Shown here: one piece after another, positions 44,670 to 53,963 of the stretch | How the letters are laid out: each line of letters opens with the position of its first letter | Numbering within the stretch: the first letter of the stretch is position 1 | From: an uncultured Prevotellaceae bacterium | GTDB taxonomy: Bacteria > Bacteroidota > Bacteroidia > Bacteroidales > Bacteroidaceae | DNA length: 64,000 bases | Direction of reading: 5' to 3' | Assembly: GCA_946405805.1 (NCBI GenBank) | Contig: CAMJIL010000001.1 | Span: forward strand, 36,584-100,583 | Translations under genes and position numbers: made by a program | Notes under the pieces: model-generated | What the model saw: only the letters and a program-made list of their open reading frames with translations | Told to the model about the DNA's origin: nothing | Databases searched by the model: none

Positions 44670-46535
44670 ATGTGCGGAATAGTAGGTTACATAGGAAATA
44701 AAGAAGCTTATCCGATATTAATTAAAGGTCTGCAACGGCTTGAATATCGAGGATATGACTCTGCCGGATGTGCTATGCTTTCAGCTAAGAAACACAAACT
44801 CAATGTGTACAAGGCAAAGGGTAAGGTTAGCGACTTGGTAAAATTCGCTGAAGGGAAAGATGTCTCTGGTAGTATAGGAATTGCACATACGCGATGGGCC
44901 ACTCATGGTGTACCAAGCGAAGTGAATGCTCACCCTCATGTTTCACAATCAGGAAATCTGACACTCGTTCACAATGGTATAATAGAGAATTATGCTACTT
45001 TGCGTGAACAATTGAAGAAACATGGTTTTAGCTTCAAAAGTGAGACAGATACAGAGGTTCTTGTACAACTCATTGAATATGTAATGGAGAAGAATGCTGT
45101 TGATCTACCAACGGCTGTCAGAGTGGCATTAGGAAAAGTATATGGCGCATATGCTATTGCTGTAATAGATTCCAGAAATCCGAATGTTTTAGTAGCAGCA
45201 AGAAAGTCCTCTCCATTAGCTGTTGGCGTTGTAGATGATAATTCTGAATTCTTCCTTGCTTCAGATGCTTCTCCTATCGCAGAATATACAAATCACATAG
45301 TATATCTCAAAGATGAGGAAGTCGCTGTGATAGAAAGAGGTGAGCAACTGCGAGTTTATAATCTTAGCGGCGAAAAGTCTGAAACAGAAATAAAGGAGGT
45401 GGACGTTGATCTTTCCATGCTCGATCATGAAGGCTTCCCGCATTTCATGCTCAAAGAAATCTTTGATCAACCTAATGTGTTGAGAGATTGTATGAGTGGA
45501 CGTGTGATAGAATCTCCTTTTACTCACCATCCTGATGTGCTCTTGTCAGCTGTTAGAGGACATCGCAGAGAATTGCTACAAGCAAAACGTTTCGTGATAG
45601 TATCATGCGGTACATCATGGCATGCAGGATTAATAGGAAAACAACTGATAGAACATTTCTGTCGTATTCCTGTTGAAGTGGCATACGCATCAGAATTCCG
45701 CTATTCTAACCCAGTCATAGAGCCCAATGATGTTGTGATGGCTATTTCACAGTCAGGAGAAACGGCAGATACTTTAGCTGCCATACAAATGGCAAAAGAA
45801 AAGGGCGCTTTGATATTTGGTATAGTTAATGGTGTAGGTTCTAGCATTGCAAGAGAATCTGATACTGGTACATATATCCATGTTGGCCCAGAGATTGGTG
45901 TTGCTTCAACAAAGGCTTTTACAGGTCAAGTGGCTGTGTTAACAATGATAGCCTTAGCTCTTGGAATGGCAAAAGGTACTATAGAAGAAGATGAGTTTGA
46001 AGAAACAATAAAAGAGTTACAACTTATTCCTGACAAAATAAAAAAGGTATTAGAGCAGAACGATAAAATTCAAAAGTTGGCGGTGAAGTTTACTTTTGCC
46101 CATAACTTCTTGTATTTAGGTCGTGGATGGAACTATCCTGTGGCTTTGGAGGGTGCATTGAAACTGAAGGAAATAAGTTATATACATGCAGAAGGTTATC
46201 CTGCTGCAGAAATGAAACATGGTCCGATTGCTCTTGTTGATGAAGAAATGCCAGTAGTATTTATAGCAACGCACCATAAACTCTACAGGAAGATTATCTC
46301 CAATATGCAAGAGGTGATATCTAGAAAGGGACATATCATCGCAATTGTAACAGAGGGCGACGAAGAGATAAAGAATATGGTAGATGAGGTTATTGAAGTG
46401 CCACAAACATTAGCATGCCTCGCTCCATTGCTTAGTGTTATTCCTCTCCAACTTCTATCATATCATGTTGCTGTTGCAAAAGGGCTGAATGTTGATCAAC
46501 CACGCAATCTTGCAAAATCTGTGACTGTAGAATAA
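44670..46535 (+). CDS. glmS: Glutamine-fructose-6-phosphate aminotransferase (isomerizing)
   Basis: The 621-residue product makes glucosamine-6-phosphate, the first amino-sugar precursor for peptidoglycan and LPS. The N-terminal glutamine amidotransferase has the nucleophile Cys2 (MCGIVGYIGN) and HTRWATHGVPSEVNAHPH near 74-91. Two SIS sugar-isomerase domains follow, with SCGTSWHAG near 313-321, SQSGETADTLAA near 360-371 and the C-terminal KSVTVE. The upstream gap of 38 bases is too short for a glmS ribozyme. The carB gene follows after 43 bases. Confidence 0.97.
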   Translation: MCGIVGYIGNKEAYPILIKGLQRLEYRGYDSAGCAMLSAKKHKLNVYKAKGKVSDLVKFAEGKDVSGSIGIAHTRWATHGVPSEVNAHPHVSQSGNLTLVHNGIIENYATLREQLKKHGFSFKSETDTEVLVQLIEYVMEKNAVDLPTAVRVALGKVYGAYAIAVIDSRNPNVLVAARKSSPLAVGVVDDNSEFFLASDASPIAEYTNHIVYLKDEEVAVIERGEQLRVYNLSGEKSETEIKEVDVDLSMLDHEGFPHFMLKEIFDQPNVLRDCMSGRVIESPFTHHPDVLLSAVRGHRRELLQAKRFVIVSCGTSWHAGLIGKQLIEHFCRIPVEVAYASEFRYSNPVIEPNDVVMAISQSGETADTLAAIQMAKEKGALIFGIVNGVGSSIARESDTGTYIHVGPEIGVASTKAFTGQVAVLTMIALALGMAKGTIEEDEFEETIKELQLIPDKIKKVLEQNDKIQKLAVKFTFAHNFLYLGRGWNYPVALEGALKLKEISYIHAEGYPAAEMKHGPIALVDEEMPVVFIATHHKLYRKIISNMQEVISRKGHIIAIVTEGDEEIKNMVDEVIEVPQTLACLAPLLSVIPLQLLSYHVAVAKGLNVDQPRNLAKSVTVE

Positions 46536-46578
46536 AATACAATAATAAGAAATTTAAGGTTTAAAAGATAAATAAACA

Positions 46579-49500
46579 ATGAAAAAAGTTCTCGTTCTGG
46601 GTTCTGGCGCCCTAAAAATTGGTCAGGCAGGTGAATTTGACTATTCAGGTTCACAAGCTCTTAAAGCTCTACGTGAAGAAGGTATTAGTAGTGTTCTTAT
46701 CAATCCTAACATTGCAACAATTCAAACAAGTGAAGGTATAGCTGATAAGGTATATTTCCTTCCTGTTAATACACATTTCGTTACAGAGGTAATCAAGAAA
46801 GAACGTCCTGATGGAATTCTTCTGGCTTTTGGTGGTCAGACAGCATTAAACTGTGGTACAGAACTTTATAAGACGGGTGTCCTGAAGGAATATGGTGTTC
46901 AGGTATTGGGAACATCAGTACAGGCAATCATGAACACAGAGGATAGAGACCTCTTCGTTAAAGAATTAAATAAGATAAACCTTAAGGTTCCTGTATCACA
47001 GGCATGTGAGACATTGGAAGATGCTGTTGCAACAGCACGTCGCATAGGTTATCCTATCATGATACGTTCAGCTTATGCATTAGGCGGCTTGGGTTCTGGT
47101 GTTTGTCCAGATGAAAAGACATTTAAAGAAATTGCTGAAAGCGCATTTACATTCGCTCCACAGGTATTGGTAGAGGAAAGCTTGAAAGGCTGGAAGGAAA
47201 TAGAATTTGAATGTATCCGTGATGCTAATGACCATTGTTTCACGGTAGCATCAATGGAGAATTTTGATCCATTGGGAATACATACAGGTGAGTCAATCGT
47301 TGTTGCACCAACATGTTCTCTCACAGAAGAGCAGGTGAAGATGTTGCAGGACATTACGATCAAGTGTGTCCGCCATCTGAATATTGTAGGTGAGTGTAAC
47401 ATCCAGTTTGCATTCAACGCAGAAAACAATGACTATCGTATCATTGAGATTAATGCTCGTTTGAGTCGTTCTTCAGCTTTGGCATCAAAGGCTACTGGTT
47501 ATCCTCTTGCTTTCGTTGCTGCAAAGATTGCCCTCGGATATACTCTTGATCAGATTGGTGAGATGGGAACTCCAAATTCTGCATACGTAGCTCCATCTCT
47601 TGATTATATGATTTGTAAGATACCTCGTTGGGACCTTACCAAGTTCACAGGAGTAAGCCGTAAGATTGGTTCTTCTATGAAGTCTGTAGGTGAAATTATG
47701 TCAATCGGTCGTTCTTTCGAAGAAATGCTTCAGAAGGGACTGCGTATGATTGGTCAGGGTATGCACGGCTTTGTTGGCAATGATCATATTAAGTTTGATG
47801 ATCTTGATGAAGAACTGTCAAATCCTACAGATATGCGTATATTCGCTATCGCACAGGCTTTGGAGAATGGATATACTATTGAGCGTCTTTATGAGCTCAC
47901 CAAGATTGACCCTTGGTTTATAGAGCGCATGAAGAATATTGTGGACTTCAAGCATAAGTTGCAGACATATAATGAGGTAACAGAAATTCCTGCTGACGTG
48001 ATGCGTCAAGCTAAGGTGCTCGGTTTCTCTGATTTCCAGATTGCACGTTTTGTTCTCAAGACAGAAGGAACAAACATGGAGAAGGAAAATCTTACTGTAA
48101 GACAGTATCGTAAGAAGTTAGGTATCCTTCCAGCAGTAAAACGTATAGAGACTGTTGCTTCTGAACATCCTGAGCTTACGAACTATCTGTATATGACATA
48201 TGCGGTAGAAGGCTATGATGTTAACTATTATAAGAATGAGAAGAGTGTTATCGTTCTCGGATCTGGTGCATATCGTATCGGTTCTTCAGTAGAGTTTGAC
48301 TGGTGTTCTGTAAACGCTATTCAGACAGCACGTAAACTGGGCTATAAGTCAATAATGATTAACTATAACCCAGAGACAGTTTCTACTGACTATGATATGT
48401 GTGACAGACTTTACTTCGATGAACTCTCATTCGAACGTGTTCTGGATGTATTCGACTTAGAGCAGTCTCGTGGTGTGATAGTTTCTGTAGGTGGACAGAT
48501 ACCAAACAACCTTGCAATGAAACTTCATCGTCAGAGTGTGCCAATCTTGGGAACTAGTCCAGTATCTATTGATAGAGCAGAGAATAGAGGAAAGTTCTCT
48601 TCTATGCTTGACCAACTTGGAATTGATCAGCCTAAGTGGAGTGCTCTGACATCTATGGATGATATCAATAAATTTATTGAGGAAGTTGGTTATCCTGTTT
48701 TGGTTAGACCTTCATACGTGCTCTCAGGAGCTGCAATGAATGTCTGCTATGATGACGAGGAGTTGAAGCGCTTCTTGGCTGCTGCTTCTGAGGTAAGTAA
48801 GGAATATCCTGTTGTTGTTTCTCAGTTCATGCAGGAGACAAACGAGATAGAGTTTGATGGTGTTGCACAAAATGGTGAGGTTGTAGAATATGGTATCTCT
48901 GAGCACATTGAGTATGCTGGTGTTCACTCTGGTGATGCTACAATGGTATTTCCAGCACAGGATATCACTTTCGCAACAATCCGTCAGATTAAGAAGATGT
49001 CTCGCGCTATTGCAAAAGAATTGAATATCTCAGGTCCTTTCAATATACAGTACTTGGCAAAGGGTAGGGATGTAAAGGTTATCGAGTGTAACCTTCGTGC
49101 ATCACGTTCTTTCCCATTCGTATCAAAGGTTCTTAAGCGCAACTTTATTGAGACTGCAACAAGAATTATGCTTGACGCTCCTTATCAGAAACCAGACAAG
49201 TCTGAATTTGATATCGACAGAATGGGTGTTAAGTCAAGCCAGTTCTCTTTTGCACGTTTGCAGAATGCTGACCCTGTTCTTGGTGTTGATATGTCATCAA
49301 CAGGTGAGGTAGGATGTCTTGGTGATTCATACGAAGAGGCTCTCCTCAACTCTATGATAGCAACAGGATATAAGATTCCATCAAAGGATAAGGGTATCAT
49401 GTTGTCATCAGGTGGTACTAAGGAGAAGGCTTCTCTGCTGGATGCTGCAATGGCATTGCAGAAAGCAGGTTACACAATCTATGCAACAGAAGGTACTGCA

Positions 49501-49797
49501 ACATATCTCAACGATAATAAGATTAAGGCATATGCAGTAGGATGGCCTGACGAGACACATAAGGATGCTCCAAACGTAATGGATATGATTCATGACCATA
49601 AGTTTGACCTTATTGTTAATATTCCTAAGAATCATACAAAGCGCGAGCTGACAAATGGTTATAAGATTCGTCGTGGTGCAATAGATCATAATATTCCTCT
49701 TATTACTAATGCTCGTCTGGCATCAGCATTTATCCATGCATTCACAACGCTTTCAGTCGATGATTTAGGAATCAAATCTTGGCAAGATTATAAATAA
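46579..49797 (+). CDS. carB: Carbamoyl-phosphate synthase large subunit
   Basis: The 1072-residue product has the standard duplicated organisation: two ATP-grasp halves (first VLVLGSGALKIGQAGEFDYSG; second VIVLGSGAYRIGSSVEFDWCS near 555) and a C-terminal MGS-like allosteric domain (near 930-1072, MLSSGGTKEKASLLDAAMALQKAG). It uses ammonia, bicarbonate and two ATP to make carbamoyl phosphate for pyrimidines and arginine. The glutaminase subunit carA is not adjacent and not in the window. dapA begins three bases after the stop. Confidence 0.97.
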   Translation: MKKVLVLGSGALKIGQAGEFDYSGSQALKALREEGISSVLINPNIATIQTSEGIADKVYFLPVNTHFVTEVIKKERPDGILLAFGGQTALNCGTELYKTGVLKEYGVQVLGTSVQAIMNTEDRDLFVKELNKINLKVPVSQACETLEDAVATARRIGYPIMIRSAYALGGLGSGVCPDEKTFKEIAESAFTFAPQVLVEESLKGWKEIEFECIRDANDHCFTVASMENFDPLGIHTGESIVVAPTCSLTEEQVKMLQDITIKCVRHLNIVGECNIQFAFNAENNDYRIIEINARLSRSSALASKATGYPLAFVAAKIALGYTLDQIGEMGTPNSAYVAPSLDYMICKIPRWDLTKFTGVSRKIGSSMKSVGEIMSIGRSFEEMLQKGLRMIGQGMHGFVGNDHIKFDDLDEELSNPTDMRIFAIAQALENGYTIERLYELTKIDPWFIERMKNIVDFKHKLQTYNEVTEIPADVMRQAKVLGFSDFQIARFVLKTEGTNMEKENLTVRQYRKKLGILPAVKRIETVASEHPELTNYLYMTYAVEGYDVNYYKNEKSVIVLGSGAYRIGSSVEFDWCSVNAIQTARKLGYKSIMINYNPETVSTDYDMCDRLYFDELSFERVLDVFDLEQSRGVIVSVGGQIPNNLAMKLHRQSVPILGTSPVSIDRAENRGKFSSMLDQLGIDQPKWSALTSMDDINKFIEEVGYPVLVRPSYVLSGAAMNVCYDDEELKRFLAAASEVSKEYPVVVSQFMQETNEIEFDGVAQNGEVVEYGISEHIEYAGVHSGDATMVFPAQDITFATIRQIKKMSRAIAKELNISGPFNIQYLAKGRDVKVIECNLRASRSFPFVSKVLKRNFIETATRIMLDAPYQKPDKSEFDIDRMGVKSSQFSFARLQNADPVLGVDMSSTGEVGCLGDSYEEALLNSMIATGYKIPSKDKGIMLSSGGTKEKASLLDAAMALQKAGYTIYATEGTATYLNDNKIKAYAVGWPDETHKDAPNVMDMIHDHKFDLIVNIPKNHTKRELTNGYKIRRGAIDHNIPLITNARLASAFIHAFTTLSVDDLGIKSWQDYK

Positions 49798-49800
49798 ACT

Positions 49801-50685
49801 ATGAATAATATATTTCGTGGCTTAGGAATAGCCCTTGTTACTCCGTTTACGGATGATGGTAAGATAGATTACGAAAGTCTGTCATCCATTATAGAATACC
49901 AATTAGGCAATGATGCAGATTTCCTCTGCATCCTTGCTACTACTGGTGAGACTCCATGCCTTTCTACAGAAGAATATTGGGCTGTAAAGGAGTTTATCGT
50001 CAAGCAGGTAAATGGCAGAGTTCCACTCCTTATGGGATGTGGTGGAAATAATACGGCTGCTATTGTGGAGACTCTCAAGACAGGTGACTTTAGTGGTATA
50101 GATGGCATACTTAGTATATGTCCTTATTATAATAAGCCTTCTCAGGAAGGTCTATATCAACACTTCAAAGCCATCTCAGCAGCTACCAAGTTGCCTATTG
50201 TGATGTATAACGTTCCTGGGCGTACTGGTATCAATCTGAAACCTGAGACAACCTGTCGTCTTGCAAACGATTGTGATAATATCGTAGCTATCAAGGAAGC
50301 AAGTGGTTCTATAGAACAAGTTGACGAAATAATAAAGTATAAGCCAAAAGACTTTGAGGTACTTTCTGGTGATGATGCTATCACTTTCCATATGATAGCA
50401 ACTGGCGCAGTCGGAGTTATTTCAGTAATAGGAAATGCTCTTCCAAAGGAATTCTCTCGAATGATACGTTTGGAATTCCGCGGACAGTTTGAGGCAGCCC
50501 AGAAGATACACCATAAGTTTACAGACCTATATAGCCTCCTTTTTGTGGATGGTAATCCTGCAGGTGTGAAGGCTTTGATGTCTGAAATGGGACTGTTGAA
50601 GAATAATCTGCGTCTGCCACTCGTTCCAACACGACTGACAACACGTCAGAAGATAGCAGAAGTACTGAAAGGTTTAAAGTTATAG
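49801..50685 (+). CDS. dapA: 4-hydroxy-tetrahydrodipicolinate synthase
   Basis: The 294-residue TIM-barrel aldolase condenses pyruvate with aspartate semialdehyde on the lysine and diaminopimelate pathway. The tyrosine of the catalytic triad lies in MYNVPGRTGINLKP near 137-150, the Schiff-base lysine in NIVAIKEASGSIEQ near 160-173, and TTGETPCLSTEEY near 46-58 is the substrate-binding TTGE segment. Length is typical. It follows carB after only three bases, so the two are co-translated. Confidence 0.97.
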   Translation: MNNIFRGLGIALVTPFTDDGKIDYESLSSIIEYQLGNDADFLCILATTGETPCLSTEEYWAVKEFIVKQVNGRVPLLMGCGGNNTAAIVETLKTGDFSGIDGILSICPYYNKPSQEGLYQHFKAISAATKLPIVMYNVPGRTGINLKPETTCRLANDCDNIVAIKEASGSIEQVDEIIKYKPKDFEVLSGDDAITFHMIATGAVGVISVIGNALPKEFSRMIRLEFRGQFEAAQKIHHKFTDLYSLLFVDGNPAGVKALMSEMGLLKNNLRLPLVPTRLTTRQKIAEVLKGLKL

Positions 50686-50735
50686 TTTTTATAGAATCTA
50701 TATTTTTCCGATAAGTATTGGTTAATTTAGAAATC

Positions 50736-51335
50736 ATGGCATTCATCGAACGTGACATCCTACCAAGGTATGCTGCGTTCGATGTTGCACATAATATGGA
50801 GCATGTTACTCGTGTAATACGTTCTTCAGTATCTATTGCGCAGAAGATGGGTGCTGACGAGGATATGGCATATGTTATTGCTGCATATCATGATCTGGGT
50901 CTTGAGGGACCACGAGCCATACATCATATCACATCAGGAAAAATCCTTCAAGCAGACCAGCGACTGAGGAAATGGTTTTCTGAGATGCAGATAAGTATAA
51001 TGAAGGATGCTGTAGAAGACCATCGTGCTTCTGCCTCCAGAGCTCCACGTTCTATATATGGTAAGATTGTGGCTGAGGCTGATAGAGACCTTAATCCTAC
51101 ATCTGTTTTCAAGCGTACCATACAGTATGGAAAGTCCCATTATCCTGAAATGACAAAGGAGGAACATTGGAAACGTTTTTGTGAACACATGCAGGAGAAA
51201 TATTCCACAGCAGGATATATAAAGTTGTGGATAGAGGGTTCACAGAATGAGAAAGACCTTTCCGCGCTTCGCAATATAATAAACAATAAGACGCTTCTTA
51301 GAGAGAAATTTGAAGAATTATGGTCATTGACATAA
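50736..51335 (+). CDS. HD domain phosphohydrolase
   Basis: The product has 199 residues when begun at the ATG at 50736; a TTG six codons upstream is possible but has no better ribosome site. The HD fold is clear: AHNMEHVTRVIRSS near 20-33 (His ligand), VIAAYHDLGLEGPRAIHHI near 48-66 (HD pair), and IVAEADRDLNPTS near 111-123 (final Asp). Small single-domain HD proteins hydrolyse nucleotides or other phosphate esters; the substrate is unknown. It overlaps the start of menA by 16 bases. Confidence 0.87.
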   Translation: MAFIERDILPRYAAFDVAHNMEHVTRVIRSSVSIAQKMGADEDMAYVIAAYHDLGLEGPRAIHHITSGKILQADQRLRKWFSEMQISIMKDAVEDHRASASRAPRSIYGKIVAEADRDLNPTSVFKRTIQYGKSHYPEMTKEEHWKRFCEHMQEKYSTAGYIKLWIEGSQNEKDLSALRNIINNKTLLREKFEELWSLT

Positions 51336-52267
51336 AGACAGGTAAGGCAAGCAATTCGGATAACGTTCGCCAGAATTCTTTTAAGGCATGGATACTTGCA
51401 GCTCGTCCTAAAACGCTTTCGGGTGCTATGGTACCTGTTATGTTGGGTTCTGCATTCGCTTGGAAGACATTATTAGATACTAATCTCTCTGTAATGTCGA
51501 ATGAGGAACTCACTACTCGTATTGTGGCAAATGTATTGTGTTTTCTTTTTGCTATGATAATGCAGATAGATGCTAATTTCGTGAATGACTATTTCGATTG
51601 TATTCATGGCAATGATAATGAGACCCGCTTAGGTCCTGAGCGAGCATGCGCTATGGGATGGGTGTCTCTGAAGGCTATGCGATGGGCTATGGCTATAACA
51701 ACAGCTGTTGCTGGTCTTGTCGGATTGCCATTAATTCTTGTCGGAGGATGGGAAATGATATTGGTAGGAGCTTTCTGCATACTATTCTGTTTCCTTTATA
51801 CTACATGTCTCGCAGGCTTGGGGCTGGGCGATTTGCTGGTAGTGATATTCTTCGGCATTGTACCAGTATGCTTCACTTCTTATCTTGTTTGTGGTGTACT
51901 GCCTTGGATATTGGGCATCGCTTGTGGTCTCGTTGTAGATACATTACTTATCGTCAATAACTATCGCGACTTTGATAACGACAGGAATGCTGGCAAACGC
52001 ACTCTTGTTGTAATGATAGGTAAGAAATATACCGAATGGCTTTATATCACATTGCCTACATTGGCTCTCGTTGCTGTACTCTTCCAATACGGATGGAGCG
52101 AGAAGAATATGCTACTCTGTTTTTGCGTATATTTTCTGTTCGTACAGAGTTGGAATCAGATGCGTATGATTAAATCGGGTAGGGCATTGAATAAAATACT
52201 CGGAAAGACGGCAAGAAATATCTTTCTTTTTGGCATATTGATAAGTTTGCTTATCATTTTCTCATAA
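51320..52267 (+). CDS. menA: 1,4-dihydroxy-2-naphthoate polyprenyltransferase
   Basis: The 315-residue UbiA-family membrane enzyme attaches a polyprenyl chain to DHNA in menaquinone synthesis. Motif 1 is DANFVNDYFDCIHGNDNETRLGP near 85-107 (NDxxD-type metal site) and motif 2 is IVNNYRDFDNDRNAGKRTLVV near 210-230. Eight or so membrane segments are present. The first 20 residues are polar. Start codon lies in the end of the HD gene, so translation is coupled. Other men genes are not in the window. Confidence 0.93.
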   Translation: MVIDIKTGKASNSDNVRQNSFKAWILAARPKTLSGAMVPVMLGSAFAWKTLLDTNLSVMSNEELTTRIVANVLCFLFAMIMQIDANFVNDYFDCIHGNDNETRLGPERACAMGWVSLKAMRWAMAITTAVAGLVGLPLILVGGWEMILVGAFCILFCFLYTTCLAGLGLGDLLVVIFFGIVPVCFTSYLVCGVLPWILGIACGLVVDTLLIVNNYRDFDNDRNAGKRTLVVMIGKKYTEWLYITLPTLALVAVLFQYGWSEKNMLLCFCVYFLFVQSWNQMRMIKSGRALNKILGKTARNIFLFGILISLLIIFS

Positions 52268-52335
52268 AAGTGTTCATATTTTGCTCAAAAAATAAAAACT
52301 GCGCAATTAAATTTGCTATTTTCACACAAAATGTG

Positions 52336-52343
52336 TAACTTTG
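52336..52343 (+). promoter_or_regulatory. -7 promoter element for serC
   Basis: TAACTTTG is an exact match to TAnnTTTG with TTTGC words about 20-25 bases upstream. Leader about 43 bases to the ATG at 52391. Confidence 0.7.
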
Positions 52344-52390
52344 CGGTCTAATTGATAGAAATTATATTTTATATAAAATAAAAAAAGATT

Positions 52391-53458
52391 ATGAAGAAGT
52401 ACAATTTTAATGCAGGTCCATCAATTCTCCCACGTGAGGTAATTGAGCAGACTGCAGCTGCTTGTCTTGATTTTGATAATTCAGGACTTTCTCTTATGGA
52501 GATTTCACATCGTGCAAAGAATTTCCAGCCTATCGTTGATGAGGCAGAGGCTCTTATGAAGGAGCTTCTCGACATCCCAGAGGGTTACAAGGTATTGTTC
52601 CTCGGTGGTGGTGCATCACTGGAGTTCTGCATGGTTCCTTACAACTTCCTTGAGAAGAAGGCAGCATATCTTAATACTGGTGTCTGGGCTACAAAGGCTG
52701 AGAAGGAAGCAAAACTCTTTGGTGAGGTTGTAGAGGTAGCATCTTCTGCTGACAAGAACTTTACTTATATCCCAAAGAATTTCACTATTCCTACAGACGC
52801 TGACTATTTCCACATCACAAGCAACAATACCATCTATGGTACAGAGATGCGTTATGATTTGGATTCTCCAGTTCCAATGATTGCAGATATGTCATCAGAC
52901 ATTCTCTCTCGCCCTGTTGACGTTAGCAAGTATGCTATGATTTATGGTGGCGCACAGAAGAACCTCTCTATGGCTGGTGTTACATTCGTTATTGTTAAGG
53001 AAGACGCTCTGGGCAAGGTTTCTCGTCCTATTCCTACAATGCTCGACTATCGTACACACGTTAAGAAGGGTTCTATGTTCAATACTCCTCCTGTAGTGCC
53101 TATCTATGCAGCACTCATGAACCTCCGCTATATCAAGGCTCAGGGTGGTGTTGTAGCAATGGATAAGCTTGCTAAGCAGCGTGCTGAAATCGTTTATGGT
53201 GAGATTGATCGCAACAAGCTCTTTGTTGGTACAGCAGAAGAGGATTCCCGTTCACTCATGAACATCACATTCGTTCTTAAGCCAGAGTATCAGGAGTTGC
53301 AGGATGAGTTTATGGCATTTGCTACTTCTAAGGGTATGGTAGGTGTTAAGGGTCATCGTGATGTAGGTGGCTTCCGCGCTTCTTGCTACAATGCTATGTC
53401 TATCGAAGGCTGCCAGGCTCTCGTTGCATGCATGAAGGAATTTGAAGCACAACATTAA
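52391..53458 (+). CDS. serC: Phosphoserine aminotransferase
   Basis: The 355-residue PLP enzyme converts 3-phosphohydroxypyruvate to phosphoserine. Motifs: [14 protein letters not shown] near 4-17, [16 protein letters not shown] near 73-88, [18 protein letters not shown] near 187-204 with the PLP lysine in AQKN, and the C-terminal [12 protein letters not shown] near 329-340. Codon use is strongly biased, as in well-expressed genes. The natural partner serA is downstream, but about 500 bases holding a four-helix-bundle gene and its flanking repeats separate the two. Confidence 0.97.
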   Translation: MKKYNFNAGPSILPREVIEQTAAACLDFDNSGLSLMEISHRAKNFQPIVDEAEALMKELLDIPEGYKVLFLGGGASLEFCMVPYNFLEKKAAYLNTGVWATKAEKEAKLFGEVVEVASSADKNFTYIPKNFTIPTDADYFHITSNNTIYGTEMRYDLDSPVPMIADMSSDILSRPVDVSKYAMIYGGAQKNLSMAGVTFVIVKEDALGKVSRPIPTMLDYRTHVKKGSMFNTPPVVPIYAALMNLRYIKAQGGVVAMDKLAKQRAEIVYGEIDRNKLFVGTAEEDSRSLMNITFVLKPEYQELQDEFMAFATSKGMVGVKGHRDVGGFRASCYNAMSIEGCQALVACMKEFEAQH

Positions 53459-53460
53459 AA

Positions 53461-53505
53461 TTAGGAATTAGGAATGAGGAATGAGGAGTTTTTCATTCCT
53501 AATTT
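53461..53505. repeat. Left heptamer array of the four-helix-bundle cassette
   Basis: Four units, TTAGGAA, TTAGGAA, TGAGGAA and TGAGGAG (53461-53488), start two bases after the serC stop. They are followed by TTTTTCATTCCTAA, which can pair back with TTAGGAATGA in the array. The units are inverted relative to the right array at 53921-53953. Confidence 0.9.
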
Positions 53506-53533
53506 ATATAAATCGCTCATAAGTCCTTGACTG

Positions 53534-53911
53534 ATGAAGGAATCTATAGTAGAGGAAAAGAGTAAGACCTTTGCTTTAAGAATTATAAAGTTGTATAAAT
53601 ACCTGAGGTTCAATAAAAATGAAACTGTAATGTCTCATCAGGTATTAAGAAGTGGGACAAGCATAGGAGCAAATATAGCAGAATCAAGTGGCGCCACCTC
53701 AAAAAAAGACTTTCTTGCAAAAGTTTATATATCTTTTCGAGAGTGTTCTGAAACAAAATACTGGTTAGAGATACTTCACGAAAGCGGTTATTTGTCAGAT
53801 GCAGAATTTCAGTCTATATACGATGATTGTATTGAGTTGAGGAAATTATTGAGTTCTATCACTAAGACTACAAAAATTAATATAAATAATAGTAAGGAAA
53901 TAGAGGATTAA
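53534..53911 (+). CDS. Four-helix-bundle protein of the S23/IVS (TIGR02436-like, Avd-related) family
   Basis: The 125-residue product has the family pattern: FALRIIKLYKYLRFNKNETVMSHQVLRSGTSIGANIAE near 13-50, then SSGATSKKDFLAKVYISFRECSETKYWLEILHESGYLS near 51-88, and ELRKLLSSITKT at the end. Family members are encoded in intervening sequences of 23S rRNA genes and scattered in genomes; the accessory protein Avd of diversity-generating retroelements has the same fold. Molecular function is unknown. Codons are A/T-rich (ATA, AAA, TTA) unlike the biased serC and serA genes on both sides. Flanked by inverted heptamer arrays, it looks like an inserted cassette. No reverse transcriptase lies nearby. 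Confidence 0.9.
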   Translation: MKESIVEEKSKTFALRIIKLYKYLRFNKNETVMSHQVLRSGTSIGANIAESSGATSKKDFLAKVYISFRECSETKYWLEILHESGYLSDAEFQSIYDDCIELRKLLSSITKTTKININNSKEIED

Positions 53912-53920
53912 GATTTTTTG

Positions 53921-53953
53921 AATTCCTAACTCCTCATTCCTAACTCCTAATTA
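53921..53953. repeat. Right heptamer array of the four-helix-bundle cassette
   Basis: Units ATTCCTA, ACTCCTC, ATTCCTA and ACTCCTA are the complement of TTAGGAR/TGAGGAR units and so form an inverted pair with 53461-53488. It begins nine bases after the stop of the four-helix-bundle gene and ends ten bases before the serA ATG. Confidence 0.9.
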
Positions 53954-53963
53954 GAGTAAGATT

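Noticed and set aside
53534..53911. Diversity-generating retroelement
   Set aside because: The four-helix-bundle protein is Avd-like in fold, but there is no reverse transcriptase, template repeat or variable repeat in the window.
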